Assembly (NCBI RefSeq): GCF_028502605.1
Contig: NC_079234.1
Span: 2,604,001-2,668,000 of the forward strand
DNA: 64,000 bases
From: Trichoderma breve
Taxonomy: Eukaryota; Ascomycota; Sordariomycetes; Hypocreales; Hypocreaceae
Direction: 5' to 3'
The notes under the pieces are model-generated. The model searched no databases and was not told the DNA's origin. It was given only the letters and a program-made list of their open reading frames with translations. Made by a program: the position numbers and the translations under genes. Shown piece after piece: positions 12,624 to 24,089 of the stretch. Position 1 is the first letter of the stretch; each line of letters opens with the position of its first letter.

Positions 12624-14024
12624 CTAACGTTGAACCTGTTGCAGATACCAGATCCCAACCTCCTGAAGGAAATCCAACAACTGCGCAGTCTTGGTACCTG
12701 TAGCTTCATACCCCATCTCCCTCATCTTTCTCTCCTCTCCGCACAACCACTCCCGCGCTGCATTACCCCGCGGCTCAAGACCAAGACGTGTACTAGCAAA
12801 GTACATCGCGGCAAGGAGTCGACGATAACGACGGCCGGTGTCGGGATCCTGAGCGATGAAAGCGCGAGACGTCCACACGGCTTGGACTTCTTCGCGGAGG
12901 CAGTGGTCGAGAGGCTTAGGGGGGCTGGATGCGTGATGGCTTTCACGAGCGGCGTTGGCGAGGCTGGTGCCGAGGCAGTCGGTTTGTTCGTGCAGAGGCC
13001 AGGATTCGTTGGAGATGGATTGTTGGTGGTGGTGGTGTAGGAGGTGGTCGAGACGGTTAAGGATGTCTGAGCTGATTTGGAAGGTCTCGGAGCGTTGATG
13101 CTGTATGCGTCTGTCCCTGAGCAAAGGCGTTATAGGTGGTAGCACAGGCCGAGATGGAGCGGCTTGAGAGCAGTCTTTTTCTGAAGAAACGGGATGGCGA
13201 GGCAATAGCTCCGGAGCGGGAGCTTTATGGTAACCCTCACTGCTAAGAGGAGCTCGGTATTGTTCATCGTTGCCGCAAACATCACGGACTTCTTCGATAG
13301 CAGGTGATCTCTTATAGCCGGAACTCGTCGTTTGAAGTTCATAACGAGCGGTGTTCTTGGGCGAGAGTTCGTTCATCCCCTGAGCTCGACTGACGAGAGG
13401 ATAATACGATGCCGGAGCGACGGAAAGTCGCGGCTCCATAGGACCATCACAGCCATACTCTCGAAACCGAGCATCCCTTTGCCAGGAAGCCTCGCCATTT
13501 ACAGCTCGAGCAGCCTCGTCCGATACCACGACGAAAGAAGAAGCCAAGGGACCCTTCGACTCATAACCTTGTCTCCGTTTACGGCCTGGTGTTGCGCCCG
13601 CTCCCTGCTTCTTAGTCCCCGACGGCATCTCGGAAGCCAGGCGTTTCCGCTTGCGAAGGGTAGGCGGCGCATCCCAGTCCACGGCGGTATCAATGGTGTG
13701 TCTGGGGTCGCTTTGCAGACGGCCGCTGACACAGCATGCTTGGCAGATGGAGAGCTTGCATACACGGCATTTTTGTAGAGTGCCGCAGCGCTGGCGGTGG
13801 CAGAGGTCGCATTTTGCGGTGGGGACGTTGGAGGCGTCCCATCCGTGGTGAGCGATGTCGAAGATGGGCGGGTGTTGTTGAGGTTTGGGGCCGGTGGTGG
13901 CTGTTCCGTGGTGTTTGTTTGGGGTGTTGGTGAGGTTGACGGTAGGATGAGGGTTTGTATCTGTGGCTGGGTTCTTGTCTTGGTTGTGGGAGGTGTAGTT
14001 CCCGTCGTCTTTTGGGTTTGACAT
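12624..14024 (-). CDS. Hypothetical protein with N-terminal Cys-rich putative zinc-binding motif
   Basis: Single open frame of 466 aa without an intron; function not recognised. Residues 1-55 are polar and low in complexity. Residues 72-98 carry eight cysteines (C72, C75, C80, C86, C89, C94, C97, C98) with the pattern CDLCHRQRCGTLQKCRVC, which looks like a treble-clef or B-box-type zinc site. Basic stretches follow (RKRKRL at about 123-128, GRKRR at about 147-151) that could be nuclear localisation signals. The middle is disordered and Ser/Pro/His rich. The C-terminal 110 residues look folded (helical, with YRRLLAAMYFASTRLGLEP), ending in VQR and a TAG. Codon use is like the neighbours and the frame is long, so I take it as a real gene, probably a nuclear Hypocreales-restricted protein (inference). 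Confidence 0.7.
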   Translation of the reverse strand: MSNPKDDGNYTSHNQDKNPATDTNPHPTVNLTNTPNKHHGTATTGPKPQQHPPIFDIAHHGWDASNVPTAKCDLCHRQRCGTLQKCRVCKLSICQACCVSGRLQSDPRHTIDTAVDWDAPPTLRKRKRLASEMPSGTKKQGAGATPGRKRRQGYESKGPLASSFVVVSDEAARAVNGEASWQRDARFREYGCDGPMEPRLSVAPASYYPLVSRAQGMNELSPKNTARYELQTTSSGYKRSPAIEEVRDVCGNDEQYRAPLSSEGYHKAPAPELLPRHPVSSEKDCSQAAPSRPVLPPITPLLRDRRIQHQRSETFQISSDILNRLDHLLHHHHQQSISNESWPLHEQTDCLGTSLANAARESHHASSPPKPLDHCLREEVQAVWTSRAFIAQDPDTGRRYRRLLAAMYFASTRLGLEPRGNAAREWLCGEERKMREMGYEATGTKTAQLLDFLQEVGIWYLQQVQR

Positions 14025-17000
14025 TGCTGGGACTTTTTGTTTTGTGAGGGTCGCACTTTCAAGTCACCTCAGGGCGAGGACGATTCCAGTAATGCTATGT
14101 TTTTGGTATGTAGCTTTGGTCTAAGTAGATGCTGTCAGTTGGATATGAAAAGAAAGCATATAGCCAAGGAGCAAGGATATAAGTCACCGTAAAGGACCCG
14201 TCAACACCAGACACCCGTAAAGCTCTCTAAAGTCAGAGAGATAAGAGTGAGCAGGCTTGTGTGATCTTGTGAAGTTCACAGCGCATGAGCAAAGAGAGGA
14301 AGAAGCTGAAATAAATACATGTAAGCGGAGGAGTGGCCATGGTGTTGAAGAAAGCTTCGGAACAATACGCATGTGCAAGATTCACTGTTGCAAACGACGG
14401 AGAGGAAGTAGACAAGAGTTGCGGATAGAGATGTGAGCGGTCAAGAAAGGATGTTATGTGATTCAGTGTAAGTATCGGGAGAGTTTTCGGGATTTGGGAG
14501 AAAGGTTGAGCTGATGAGTTAAGTTGTTCCGTTTGTTGAGCGGGAGAGCGTAGGATGATCACGGTTGGTCGGAGAGGACATTGTGCGTTTAGGAGAATTG
14601 AATTTAAATATTCATGTGGAATTCATCACTGAATCAAAGCTAGAGTTGGATGGCTCTCAAATGTAATGGGGGCGAACTGGAAGATGAGATGGTGATTCTG
14701 GAATTCATGGAACAACGATGAAAGTGTGCCATTAAGAGGGAAACTTATAGAATAGTCCTTCATTTTCTACCATGTTTTTGATTTCTCTTGATTTTCATCG
14801 TTTACATGGCAATGTCTACTTGTACATGGACAAGATGGGCAGATGCCTTCGATTATGAATGTGTTATAAGCACATGTGCCGAGGCTCACCTTATTGATAT
14901 GAGTGCTCACTCTCAAACCATCATTACCTAGGCACAAGTAAGCAAGCACTCCTCATCGCGCCACGGCATCTACAGCAAGAATAAACCCATTCCATCTATA
15001 CAACGGTAACGGCATGGCCATCTTAAAAACAGATTGCCACAGCCACGATGATGGCGCTTGGGGGCCAAAGCCAAGGCGCATGTTTGCTGCCAGATGAAGA
15101 TGGGCTGTGGCGCTTACATGCACGTTCTACATGTATACGAACAGGTACTTCATATTAATAGTCGCCGCTCCCCCCCTGCCCAGGTCATTGGACAATGGTG
15201 GACGATCAGCCGCAGCTGGACGAGATACGCGGCATTGTGGCGCTTAGAACTGCCGGCGATGCGGTAGTATGTAGTATGTAGTATGTACAGAGTAGATAGT
15301 ATCAAATTGATGGGATTGGATGTATCGTTAAAAGGGCTTCAAGCGAGAATCAGGCGCTACGGTACACGCAGGGCTTAAAACAAGGGGGAATTTCGCAGCG
15401 TTTCATGCGTGTAGCATCAATGCAAAATGTCCAGTGCCCTTGCAGTAGCACTGTAGCACTGATCTGCTTACATGTACATGTAAAAGTCACATGTATGTAC
15501 TACTAGGTAGGTAGATGCGTTGTCTGTCTCTGTGTTGGCTCGGACGGACGAAAATATGTACACGTCAAGCATGATTCAACTCTGGCACCGAGTAGAACAA
15601 GAACGGGCAGAAGTTGGGCCGATGGAGTTGGAGTTGGAATTGGAGATGGGAGTTGGAGATGGCAAAAGAGCGTACGAATACGAGTACCTATGCGCCACGG
15701 ATCATCGAGGCTGTGTGGTGGTGTGTGAGGCAAAAGAAATGCGTGTACATACAGTCGAGCAACTCGGATGACGATGACCTCCCTCTACATACCAAGCTGA
15801 GAACTAGACTAGACCAATGCCTAGGTAAGTATGAGCCCATAATGGTCTCGTGCTATTACAGCGCTTGGGAAGAAACCAAAAGCCAAGTGTTTGCCACGCA
15901 GGCATCGCATGGCCCGGTGGGAATAACTGCTGTGGAGATTTCCGATGGAAGCTGTCCGCTGTCCAGCAGCCAAGCAACCAAACCCGCCGAGAGCCAACAG
16001 ACGGCGCCACGGACAGCCTCGTCAGCGCATCGTGCCGAACCAATGGCAAGCGGCGACAGGGGCCGCTGGGGTGATGCTCAGCCGGAATCGCGGCACGGCT
16101 TGCAGGCTTGGGGAGGGTCTGACTTAGACAATGTAAGGCAAGGGTGTGTGGCTGATGGTGTTTAGTCGGGGGGAGATTTGTCGGAGAAAATTCAATTCAA
16201 TGGGAACATGGACGGTGTTTGCGCTGAGCTGTGCTCTGCTGAGCTGTGTTTCTGCTGTAGCTTAGGTCAGTAGCTGTTGTTGCGTGTTATCGTACTGTAC
16301 TGTCTGTCTGGTACCTGCACGTGTATGTAAAAACTCGAGGCCGCCCAAGTTCTCTCTTCCCCCCGTCTGTCCTTCAACTCTCATTTCCCACCAAACTTCC
16401 TCTTTCGTCCACCCGTGTCCCCCTCATAGGCCTCCTTTGCTCCCTCGTCATCATTTCGCGAGCATCAACGCAGTCGAGGTAAGTTTCGGTGCTACATACA
16501 AAGCTACACAGCTGCAACGTCCATTCATTCTCTTCATCTTCACCTCCCTCATAATCTACCCTCTACCTATCATTCATTCTCTCCGTTGGGCCTCAAAAAA
16601 GAGCCAAGATTGGCCCATCTCAGCATCACCCGCAAAATCCCCACTCCCTGGCCTGGGCTGCAGGCATTGACGTCCCTCCCCCCGGCTAGTCGAGCTTCAT
16701 CAAATCCTCGTCAGAAACCGACTGTGCCGTGACAAGTTGAAACGGGCGCTGCACTGGCACTGGCTGGTCCCCTAACAGAGCACCTCGAGTAGCATTAGCG
16801 CTCATTTACACCCATGATGCACTGATCCATTGATCCATATCTCATCGGGTGCTTGTGAAAGTACCGGCCGGCCTGCCACAGCCTCCCTGCGCATCCACTC
16901 CCAGGCCACTTTAAATGCTGGAACCCGCTAATCTTTATTTCCAGACTCCAGCATTCATTCTCACCCTTCCATCGCTAATTTCCCCTTCGCTCTCTCTTCG

Positions 17001-17120
17001 ATTCTTCGGATCCTTTTTATTTTCTTTTTAAAACAAAACTTTCGTTTTTCATCTCCTCCGTCTCGTCGCAGCGCGATCTGAACCAGAAAACAAAAACAAA
17101 AGCCAAAAACCACCAACAAC
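14025..17120. other. Long intergenic region upstream of the CYSTM gene
   Basis: About 3.1 kb without a supportable gene. A short GGAGTT-type repeat sits at about 15620-15662. From about 16350 to 17120 it is very pyrimidine-rich, as in a fungal 5' leader. A GTAAGT at 16479 after CAGTCGAG could be the donor of a 5'-UTR intron, but I cannot fix its acceptor. Open frames such as 15614-16165 have no recognisable content. Confidence 0.55.
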
Positions 17121-17708
17121 ATGGCCAGCAACGAGTACTACCAGCAGGGCTACCCTCCTCAGCAGGGCGGCTACCCTCCGCAAGGCTATCCTCCCCAGGG
17201 CTATCCTCAGCAGCCCCAAGCTGTAAATAAACCCTTCTTCCCCAGACTCTGATTGATACCCCGTGCGCCGATTCGATCGATTCAAAATATACTCCTGAAC
17301 CAAATCAACTCGGCAATCGGGCGTAGCATCTTGCAGTCAAATCAGTCCCCAAGTCGAGTCAAGGCCATTCGCTAACCAGACGCGTTTCTAGAGCTACGGT
17401 CCTCCCCAGGGGCAGTACGGCCCTCCTCAGGGTCAATATGGTCCTCCTCAGGGCCAAGCTCCCATGCAGTACGAGCAGGCTCCTCCCCCGGATAACCAGC
17501 GCGGTCGCGGCGGTGACCAGGGCTGCTTGATGGGCTGTATCGCCGCTCTGTGCTGTTGCTGCGCCATCGAAGAGGGATGCGAGTGCTGGTATGTGGCTTT
17601 CCAATCTCAAACCTTACCCCCTTTTTTAAAACCTCTCCCCGCGCGACCTTGTTTGCGCCCAATCGCTAATACCATGCCAGTATCGATCTTTGCGAATGCT
17701 TCTTTTAA
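17121..17708 (+). CDS. Small Pro/Gln/Tyr-rich CYSTM-type cysteine-rich protein
   Basis: Exons 17121-17222, 17392-17588 and 17681-17708 (introns 169 and 92 nt) give 108 aa. The N-terminal two-thirds is built of short repeats (GYPPQ units, then three YGPPQGQ units). The C-terminus is a cysteine-rich hydrophobic tail: CLMGCIAALCCCCAIEEGC, followed across the last splice by ECCIDLCECFF and a stop. This is the arrangement of CYSTM proteins (cysteine-rich tail-anchored module), which are plasma-membrane-associated and linked to stress or metal tolerance in yeasts and plants; the role here is inference from the family. The last exon has only 28 nt and completes the motif, so an unspliced model would miss three of the cysteines. 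Confidence 0.85.
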
Positions 17709-18518
17709 ACTACCAATCGACCATATCCGACAATTACGAAAAGGAAAGGAAGAGTAAATGTCCCAGTGTGGAGTGGACGGGACAGAAGAAGACAGAAAAG
17801 GAAAATCAAGGGAACACAAAGTTACCCCTTTTATTTTAGTTTTGTTGTTTGCTATTTGGTTGCGCTTAGGATGGGAGCGCTAGGTTTTACGCGAAATCCA
17901 GTCATAATATTTCCACTTGTTTCTCCGAAATTGGAGTAATATGCCGTCCTCTTTCGTTGTCTTTTTTACTTTTTCTCTTTTTTTTGTCAATTCATACCCC
18001 GCCTGCTTTCTTACAAAGGATAATGGAGAGAGAGAAAGATTTAGTACCAAAGAGTGACAACTCCTTGTTTTTTTTTTTTTTTTTTTTCCTTACTCATTAA
18101 TTTTAAGATCGTTTCGAGAAAGCAAAGGATGGCGCGTGAATGAGTGAGCGAGCGAAAGAATGAAACATGTCCCGGCAGCGTCTAAGAAAGATTGCTGGTG
18201 AGCATTCTGTGATACCACGTATCCCATTTGGTCAAGGGGAATTGACCAACAAATACATGATGAACCAAGTCACTACAACAAAAACACACATGAGACATGA
18301 CAGCATAACTTTCACATGTTAAGGTTAAGGAGAAAAAAACATCTTTTTTGTTCCGCCATCCGCCTTGCTAAAAAGCCTATCTATGTGGAAACAACTCATT
18401 TACTAGCCTCATCAGGCATAACATGATTGTTTATTTGTTTGTACATCTACCTCGTCCCGTATCTCCCCTCAAGCCTCCCTCGGTCTCTCTACGCCTCTTC
18501 CCAGCATTTGGCCCTTCT
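17709..18518. other. Convergent 3' region of the CYSTM and Abp1 genes
   Basis: 810 nt, A/T-rich, with a run of 20 T at 18068-18087. No gene seen. Confidence 0.55.
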
Positions 18519-21040
18519 TTACTCGTCAAGCTTGACATAGTTGGCGGGGAAGAGACCCGAGTGGCCGCCGTAGTGACCGAACCACCAGTCCTCATCAGGG
18601 AACTCCAAGTTGGTAATCGTAGCATCCTCAGGGAAACTCAGTTCTGCCACAAAAGTTAGCCTTGACCATGACATCATTAATTCAGGGGGGTTTTCTCTCA
18701 CCATTGTCCTCGGCAGCTTCATAGTCATACAAAGCCGTGGCTGTCGGGCCTGCAGCTGCGCTGGCCGGCGCTGCTGGTGGAGCAGCAGGGGCCACAGGTG
18801 CCGGCGCCGGCTCTGGCTCTCGGGCGGCAACGGGGGCGGCCGGAGGGGGCGGCGCGGCAGCGTCATCCTCAACAAGCTCGACGTAGTTGCTAGGGAATAG
18901 GCCGCTTTCTCCCCTGACGTTGGTTCCCATCCACCAGTCATCATCCACCATGTCAATGTTGGTAACGTACTCTCCCTCGACCAGGTCGATTTCGTTGTCC
19001 TCGGCCTTTTCATAATCATACTGAACCAGAGCACGCTTGCCGCCTTGCTGGTCGTGACTGTCGGCCACTTGAGGAGCGTGCTCAAACGTCTGCTCCGCCA
19101 CGGCACCAGCTGCGGCTCTTGCAAGGTGGCCGGCCTCGTGCTCGTCTTGAAGCTCCTCCTCTCTGGGAACTGGGACTTCCTCCACAGGGAGGGGAGGAGG
19201 TGCGCGCTCCTCGGGCCGCTCAATAGTGGGCTCGGGGCCGCGAGCCACAGGCACGGCGACACGGATTGGCGATGGCGAGCGCTCCCGCTCCTGGGCCACG
19301 GGCTGGTATGCCGAGGGGTCTTCCTCTTCTTCTTCCTCGTCCGCAGGGGCTGGGCGGCTGGGGAGGCCGGGGAGGGCGAAGCCTCCAGCTGGCCTGGAGC
19401 CATCTGGAACAGGCGGTGGGGCCTGGTACTCCTCCTCGACTGCCCGAGTCGTCGGGGGTTGGCCAGCCCCGATGGGAACGGTGTTCTTAAACCGATCTCT
19501 CAAGGCAGACACGCCCGAGGGACCCGAGGACTCGTCCTCCGCAGCCTCTCTAGTCTCTTCCTCCTGCTGATCCGCAGATTCGGGAGCACCACGTGTGGCT
19601 CCTCCGGTTTGAACTGGAGCCCAGCTCTTGCCCGTGTAACCACTCTTCCAAGAAGACGAGCCGCCGGTCTGCTGAGCCTGCTGAGCAGGTGGCACTGGCG
19701 ACTGAGCGGCAGGGATGCCGCTAATGCTTCCGCCTTCTCTTGCCTTCTTCTCCGCCCAGATCTGAGCTGGGGTCTTGCCGCCTTGGTCTGCGAACGTCCG
19801 GCTAGCAGCTCCAACTGGGGCAGCTGCTGGGGCGGCCGGGCCACCGAATCCGAGACCACCCGGGGATGGCGCCTTTGTGCCGGTGAAGGCAGAGGCACCG
19901 GACCACTTCTTGGCAACGGTAGGCTTGGGGAGTGAGGTCAGCCGTCCAGCGCTTGGCTGCGAGAAAGCAGCTGCTCGATCGGAAAAGCTCTGAGTTTCTT
20001 GCTCCGCTTCTTCTGCAGCTGGTTCTGCTGGTTTTTGCGCCTTAGCCCTAATTGCAGCAATGTCGACCTTTCCGACAGGCTCATACGCTCCCTTGACCGG
20101 CGTGGGTCTGTCATCTCCCTTCTTCTGGGCCTGTGCCCTGATGGCCGCAATGTCTACTTTGCCCACAGGCTGGTAGCCGCCTCCAACAACATCAGACGAG
20201 CCCGTCTCCTGTCGGGGCGCGCCGGCGAAGCGCGAAGGCTCCTGCTTCTGACTTGTAAGCTCTGCCATGTTCACCTTGGTTGGCTGATAAGCAGGCGCGA
20301 CCTTTTCGATCTGTGTCCGAGTGACGGGAGGAGCGTCGGCCCCCCAACCATCCGCATCGACAGCGCCGGCATTCCTGGATCGAGCAGCAACAAGAGGGTC
20401 GGCAGGACGACCTGCTGACGACGAAGGTGTGAAAACAGGCTTGGCCTTGACTGGCGGAGGCGCATGTGTGGCAGCTCCGGCCGAGGATCCGGCAGAGTAC
20501 TTGGCGCCCGACGCATCGGCAACCTTGCGCATGATGGATTCAGGCTCGAGGTCGCTGTCGGAGCGGGCGGTGATCTGGACGTGATATCCGTGAAGGACCT
20601 TAGACACGGCAGCCAAGTGGCTGGTGAAGTATCCCTTTGTACGCTCAGGGACACCTCCTCCACACCAGCCGATAAGAACAAACTTGGGGAGACCCGAATT
20701 GGGGTCCTTGACCTTGACGAAAGCGAACTGGATTCGGCCCTCGCTGAAGTCCTCAATCAGTTCGGTGAGGTCGCCATCTAGAGGATCATTAGCATCTTAG
20801 GCCGACGAGTGCAAAGCGCAAGGGGTCATCAATGGCTCGCGTACCGCCTGTGCTTTGAACTTTGAGCACACTCTCCTTGGAACCGCTGTCCTGGAAAGCG
20901 TTGACTAGGGGAGCTTGGACAGAGAAGAGCGCCCACTGAGCGTAGGTGGGCGAGCCGGATGCCGCCGCTTCTCCGCCAACGACAGCATTGTAGCTGCTCT
21001 TTATGGAGGCGCCGTTTGTAGAGAGGTTGAGAGACGCCAT
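18519..21040 (-). CDS. abp1: Actin-binding protein 1 (Abp1/drebrin-like), ADF-H plus two SH3 domains
   Basis: Cortical actin-patch protein that binds F-actin and recruits endocytic partners. Exons 21040-20845, 20777-18702 and 18643-18519 (introns 67 and 58 nt) give 798 aa. The N-terminal ADF-homology domain (about residues 1-135) is split by the first intron (KVQSTGDGDLTELIEDF, then FAFVKVKDPNSGLPKFVLIG). The centre is disordered and Pro/Ala-rich with repeated linear motifs (YQPVGKVDIAAIRA and YEPVGKVDIAAIRA). Two SH3 domains close the protein: VQYDYEKAEDNEIDLVEGEY with WWMGTNVRGESGLFPSNYVE, and ALYDYEAAEDNELSFPEDA with WWFGHYGGHSGLFPANYVK. The last intron cuts the second SH3 domain. Yeast Abp1 has a single SH3, so two are a filamentous-fungal form. 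Confidence 0.95.
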
Positions 21041-23262
21041 CTCGAGGTAGGAATCGTGGGCGTAGCGATAGAGGTCGATGGAGGTGAAAGGACGTAGGGA
21101 GTAGAGGATATGGATGATTGGAGGAGGATTGAGCTCCGCTCAGCAATGGCTAGCGACGACTTCGTTAGTATGCAACTCAGGGGAGACTAGCAACGACGGG
21201 TTCTGGATGTGGCCTCACAATGCAATGGCCGTCTATCGGCAGCCCAATAAATAGCACGGCTAGGCTATGTATGCTTTGAAGAAGATGGGAGGCTCGGGTA
21301 CAGAAGTACGAACAACTGCTCGGGCACAAAGGGGGAGATTCGGATTCGGGGATTCGTGGCCGACTCGAGCTGGCAAGCTGATGGACTGCCTGTCTGGCGG
21401 GACATGCGTCGACACTGCGTGGCGCCGAGGCGGGGACAATAAGCAGCCGGTTTAGATGCATAGCCCCGGTGGTGGATTGCACGTATCGGGTCGGGATGAG
21501 CTGGGGGAGCTCAAATGACGCAGAGTTGCCCCTCTTTGCTGTGGCCTTGCTGGTGGCAGGTCCGCCACCCCCAGCGCCCCAGGCAGCGTGTATCGCTTAT
21601 TGCTGGTGCCTGAGAGCGCTGGAACTCAATCTTCAGGAGGTCAGGCATGAACTACGGCGCTTGCTGTTTGCATGAAGCTTCATGATGAGTTTGATTTGAT
21701 TGATTCAATTCGATTTAGTACACTTATTCAAACTCATCCCCTTTCTTTAGGTAGCAAGATTACAAGCCGGCGTAATCTTACCATGTACGCGTAAGTGTGC
21801 ACAGGTATTCAGCAAGTAGAGGCACAGGCACCCGGATAGATTAGAGCCCTCATTGCAACGAATCCTCGAACCAATCCTACTAACCTACTTACCAAGTACG
21901 ACACTGGCAGATATTGCTTTCATGTTGTTCATTGGCTCGTGTGCAAGACAGTCATGAATAGCCTCCAAATGCAGGGTAGTCGCCATCTTCTGTATAGGCA
22001 AGCCCACTTTGGATCTCATCTCCGGCAAACCCGTTGCATGCAAGGCGTCAGAACCCCAAAGCCCAAGATGCACATCCAGATGCATACGAATCGCTAGGTC
22101 CTAGACGTATGCAAGGGGAGCATAAACACTTGTGCTGCAAGATCTGGCTGTCCGGAGTCCGGAGTACCCTGCCGTCTAATCAGAGCTCCATCCGGCGTTA
22201 GGCTCTTCCTCAAGGCCGCGTTGCAGGTAGTTCGACCAGTGCCTTGCCTGCCAAGAGACCGTCCCTTATTACTTCTCCGGGCACTATTTACCGTCATTCT
22301 AAAAAAGAAGAAAAAGAAAAGAAAGTCCTCGAAATAGATGGGCCTCGGTGTTGCGTAGGGCTCGATAACTTCAGCTGCCGAGCCACATTCTTGCGTATAT
22401 TTAGCCCAACGACACGCGTTTCATCTCGCCGTCCCAATGTACCCAACCTGGCTGGGGTGATGGGCAGCCAATCGGATGGATTCCTTACCGCGGAAGGAAA
22501 TGGTAATGTCAACTCGACTTCAGCTCGCAATGATGACCGTCTTCCTACCTGTATTGTATTAGCCCGTACATTACGATATGAGTTTCTTGCCATGATACTT
22601 TAGTACTCCCACTCTCAGCTGTACGTACTTTGCTCCGGTTTACCACCATACCCCGAAATAAGCATAAGGTCGAGCTTATAACAGGTAGAGGCTATTTCTA
22701 AACGAGATTTCGCACTTCCTGGTTGACCTGAAGTCTCCATGGAGATGAGTGCAAATCGCATGCCCTCAATCCTTCGCCAGCTCGTTCTCTTTACTTTAAT
22801 ACCTAGCACGAAAGGCACCTAAGAGGTCTTGCATACTTCTCCTTGCGTTTCCTAAAAGCAATCGATCCCGGCAAAATCACAACTTGTGATGTCATTCTAG
22901 TTCACCAAATTCTGCATATTCTGCCATGTATCCTGCATATCAAAAGGCCTTCTTCTTTCTTTCTTTTGTTTGAGGATCATATCTTGTGAACATCTCCCTT
23001 TGCAAAGAATTTGGTTGGTGTAGTTTGGCCCATGAGAGTTTGATTACAAATTGCACACCGGTGTAGAAATAGCAGCCGCCCTGATTTCAAATGCTTGCGA
23101 TGACCTTTGCAGCAATGGGCCTTGCGCCATCACTTTTACCCCGCTAAAAATCCAACTCTGATACTCCAGGCCGATTCTCGCCGTCTTCGCCCACAAACGC
23201 CATACAAACATCCGTCATCTTACATATCCGAACCTGAAGTCGACCTCAGGCCTGGTGACAAG
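21041..23262. other. Divergent intergenic region between Abp1 and the glutaredoxin gene
   Basis: 2.2 kb with promoters for both divergent genes. Open frames are short and do not splice into anything recognisable. No RNA gene or repeat was found by eye. Confidence 0.55.
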
Positions 23263-24089
23263 ATGTCGACGATTACCGAAATCCTGACCGACGAGCAGTG
23301 GCAGCAGGTGCTCAGCTCTGCGCCCGCCTCAACCCTCATTGTCGCCTCTTTCCATGCACCCTGGGCGGCACCATGTGCCCAGATGGCAACCGTCTTGTCT
23401 ACGCTCGCATCCGAATATCCCGTCACCGACCCGCTAAGCACCCAGTGGGTGTCGATCAATGCTGAGGACCTCAGCGATATCAGCGAAACCTACGATGTGA
23501 CCGCGGTTCCTTACCTGGTGCTGCTGCGAAACGGCGAGGTCGTCGAGACCGTTAGCGGCAGCAGCGCCGTCAAGGTGCGGACGGCTATCGAGAAGCATGC
23601 AAACAAGGCCGGAGGTGCGGCGCAAAGTGCTGCCGCAACCAACGGCACTGCTCAGGCCGCCGAAGTGGCCCAGGCCGATGCCTCCGTTGTTGATCCGGCC
23701 AAGCAGAAGGAGGAACTGTTCAAGCGCCTCGGCGACTTGGTCAAGGCAGCCCCCGTTATGCTCTTCATGAAGGGCACACCCAGCTCTCCTCAGTGTGGCT
23801 TCTCGAGACAAATGGTTGGAATCTTGCGCGACAACTCTGTCAAATACGGGTTCTTCAACATCCTCGCCGACGATGATGTGCGCCAAGGCTTGAAGGAGTA
23901 TGCTGAGTGGCCGACTTTCCCGCAGCTGTGGGTGGACGGTGAACTCGTTGGCGGTCTCGATATTGTATGTGGTACTACATGAGTATTCTGATATCTTACT
24001 GACACTGGTTACAGGTTAAGGAGGAGCTCAGCAGCAACGAGGATTTCTTCAAGCCATATAGCGTCACTGCCGAACCGACGGCGGCTTAA
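23263..24089 (+). CDS. grx4: Monothiol glutaredoxin Grx3/Grx4 type (thioredoxin-like plus CGFS domain)
   Basis: Cytosolic or nuclear [2Fe-2S]-binding glutaredoxin that reports iron status to iron-responsive transcription factors. Exons 23263-23964 and 24015-24089 (50-nt intron, GTATGT, TACAG) give 258 aa. The thioredoxin-like domain (about 1-115) has a WAAPC site with the single cysteine C38. An Ala-rich linker (about 116-145) leads to the glutaredoxin domain with the monothiol motif CGFS at 178-181, preceded by MKGTPSSPQ, and the glutathione-binding WPTFPQLWVDGELVGG. The last exon adds VKEELSSNEDF and the C-terminus. The start at 23263 follows the thioredoxin-domain boundary; an upstream in-frame ATG at 23107 adds 52 residues of leader-like sequence. 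Fungi may have one or two such proteins, so Grx3 against Grx4 cannot be told. Confidence 0.95.

Noticed and set aside
15614..16165. Plus-strand frame of about 183 codons
   Set aside because: Begins in a GGAGTT repeat, no similarity to a family and no splice partners.
19045..19935. Nearly 300-codon frame antisense to Abp1
   Set aside because: Mirror of the Abp1 coding frame in a GC-rich region with strong codon bias.
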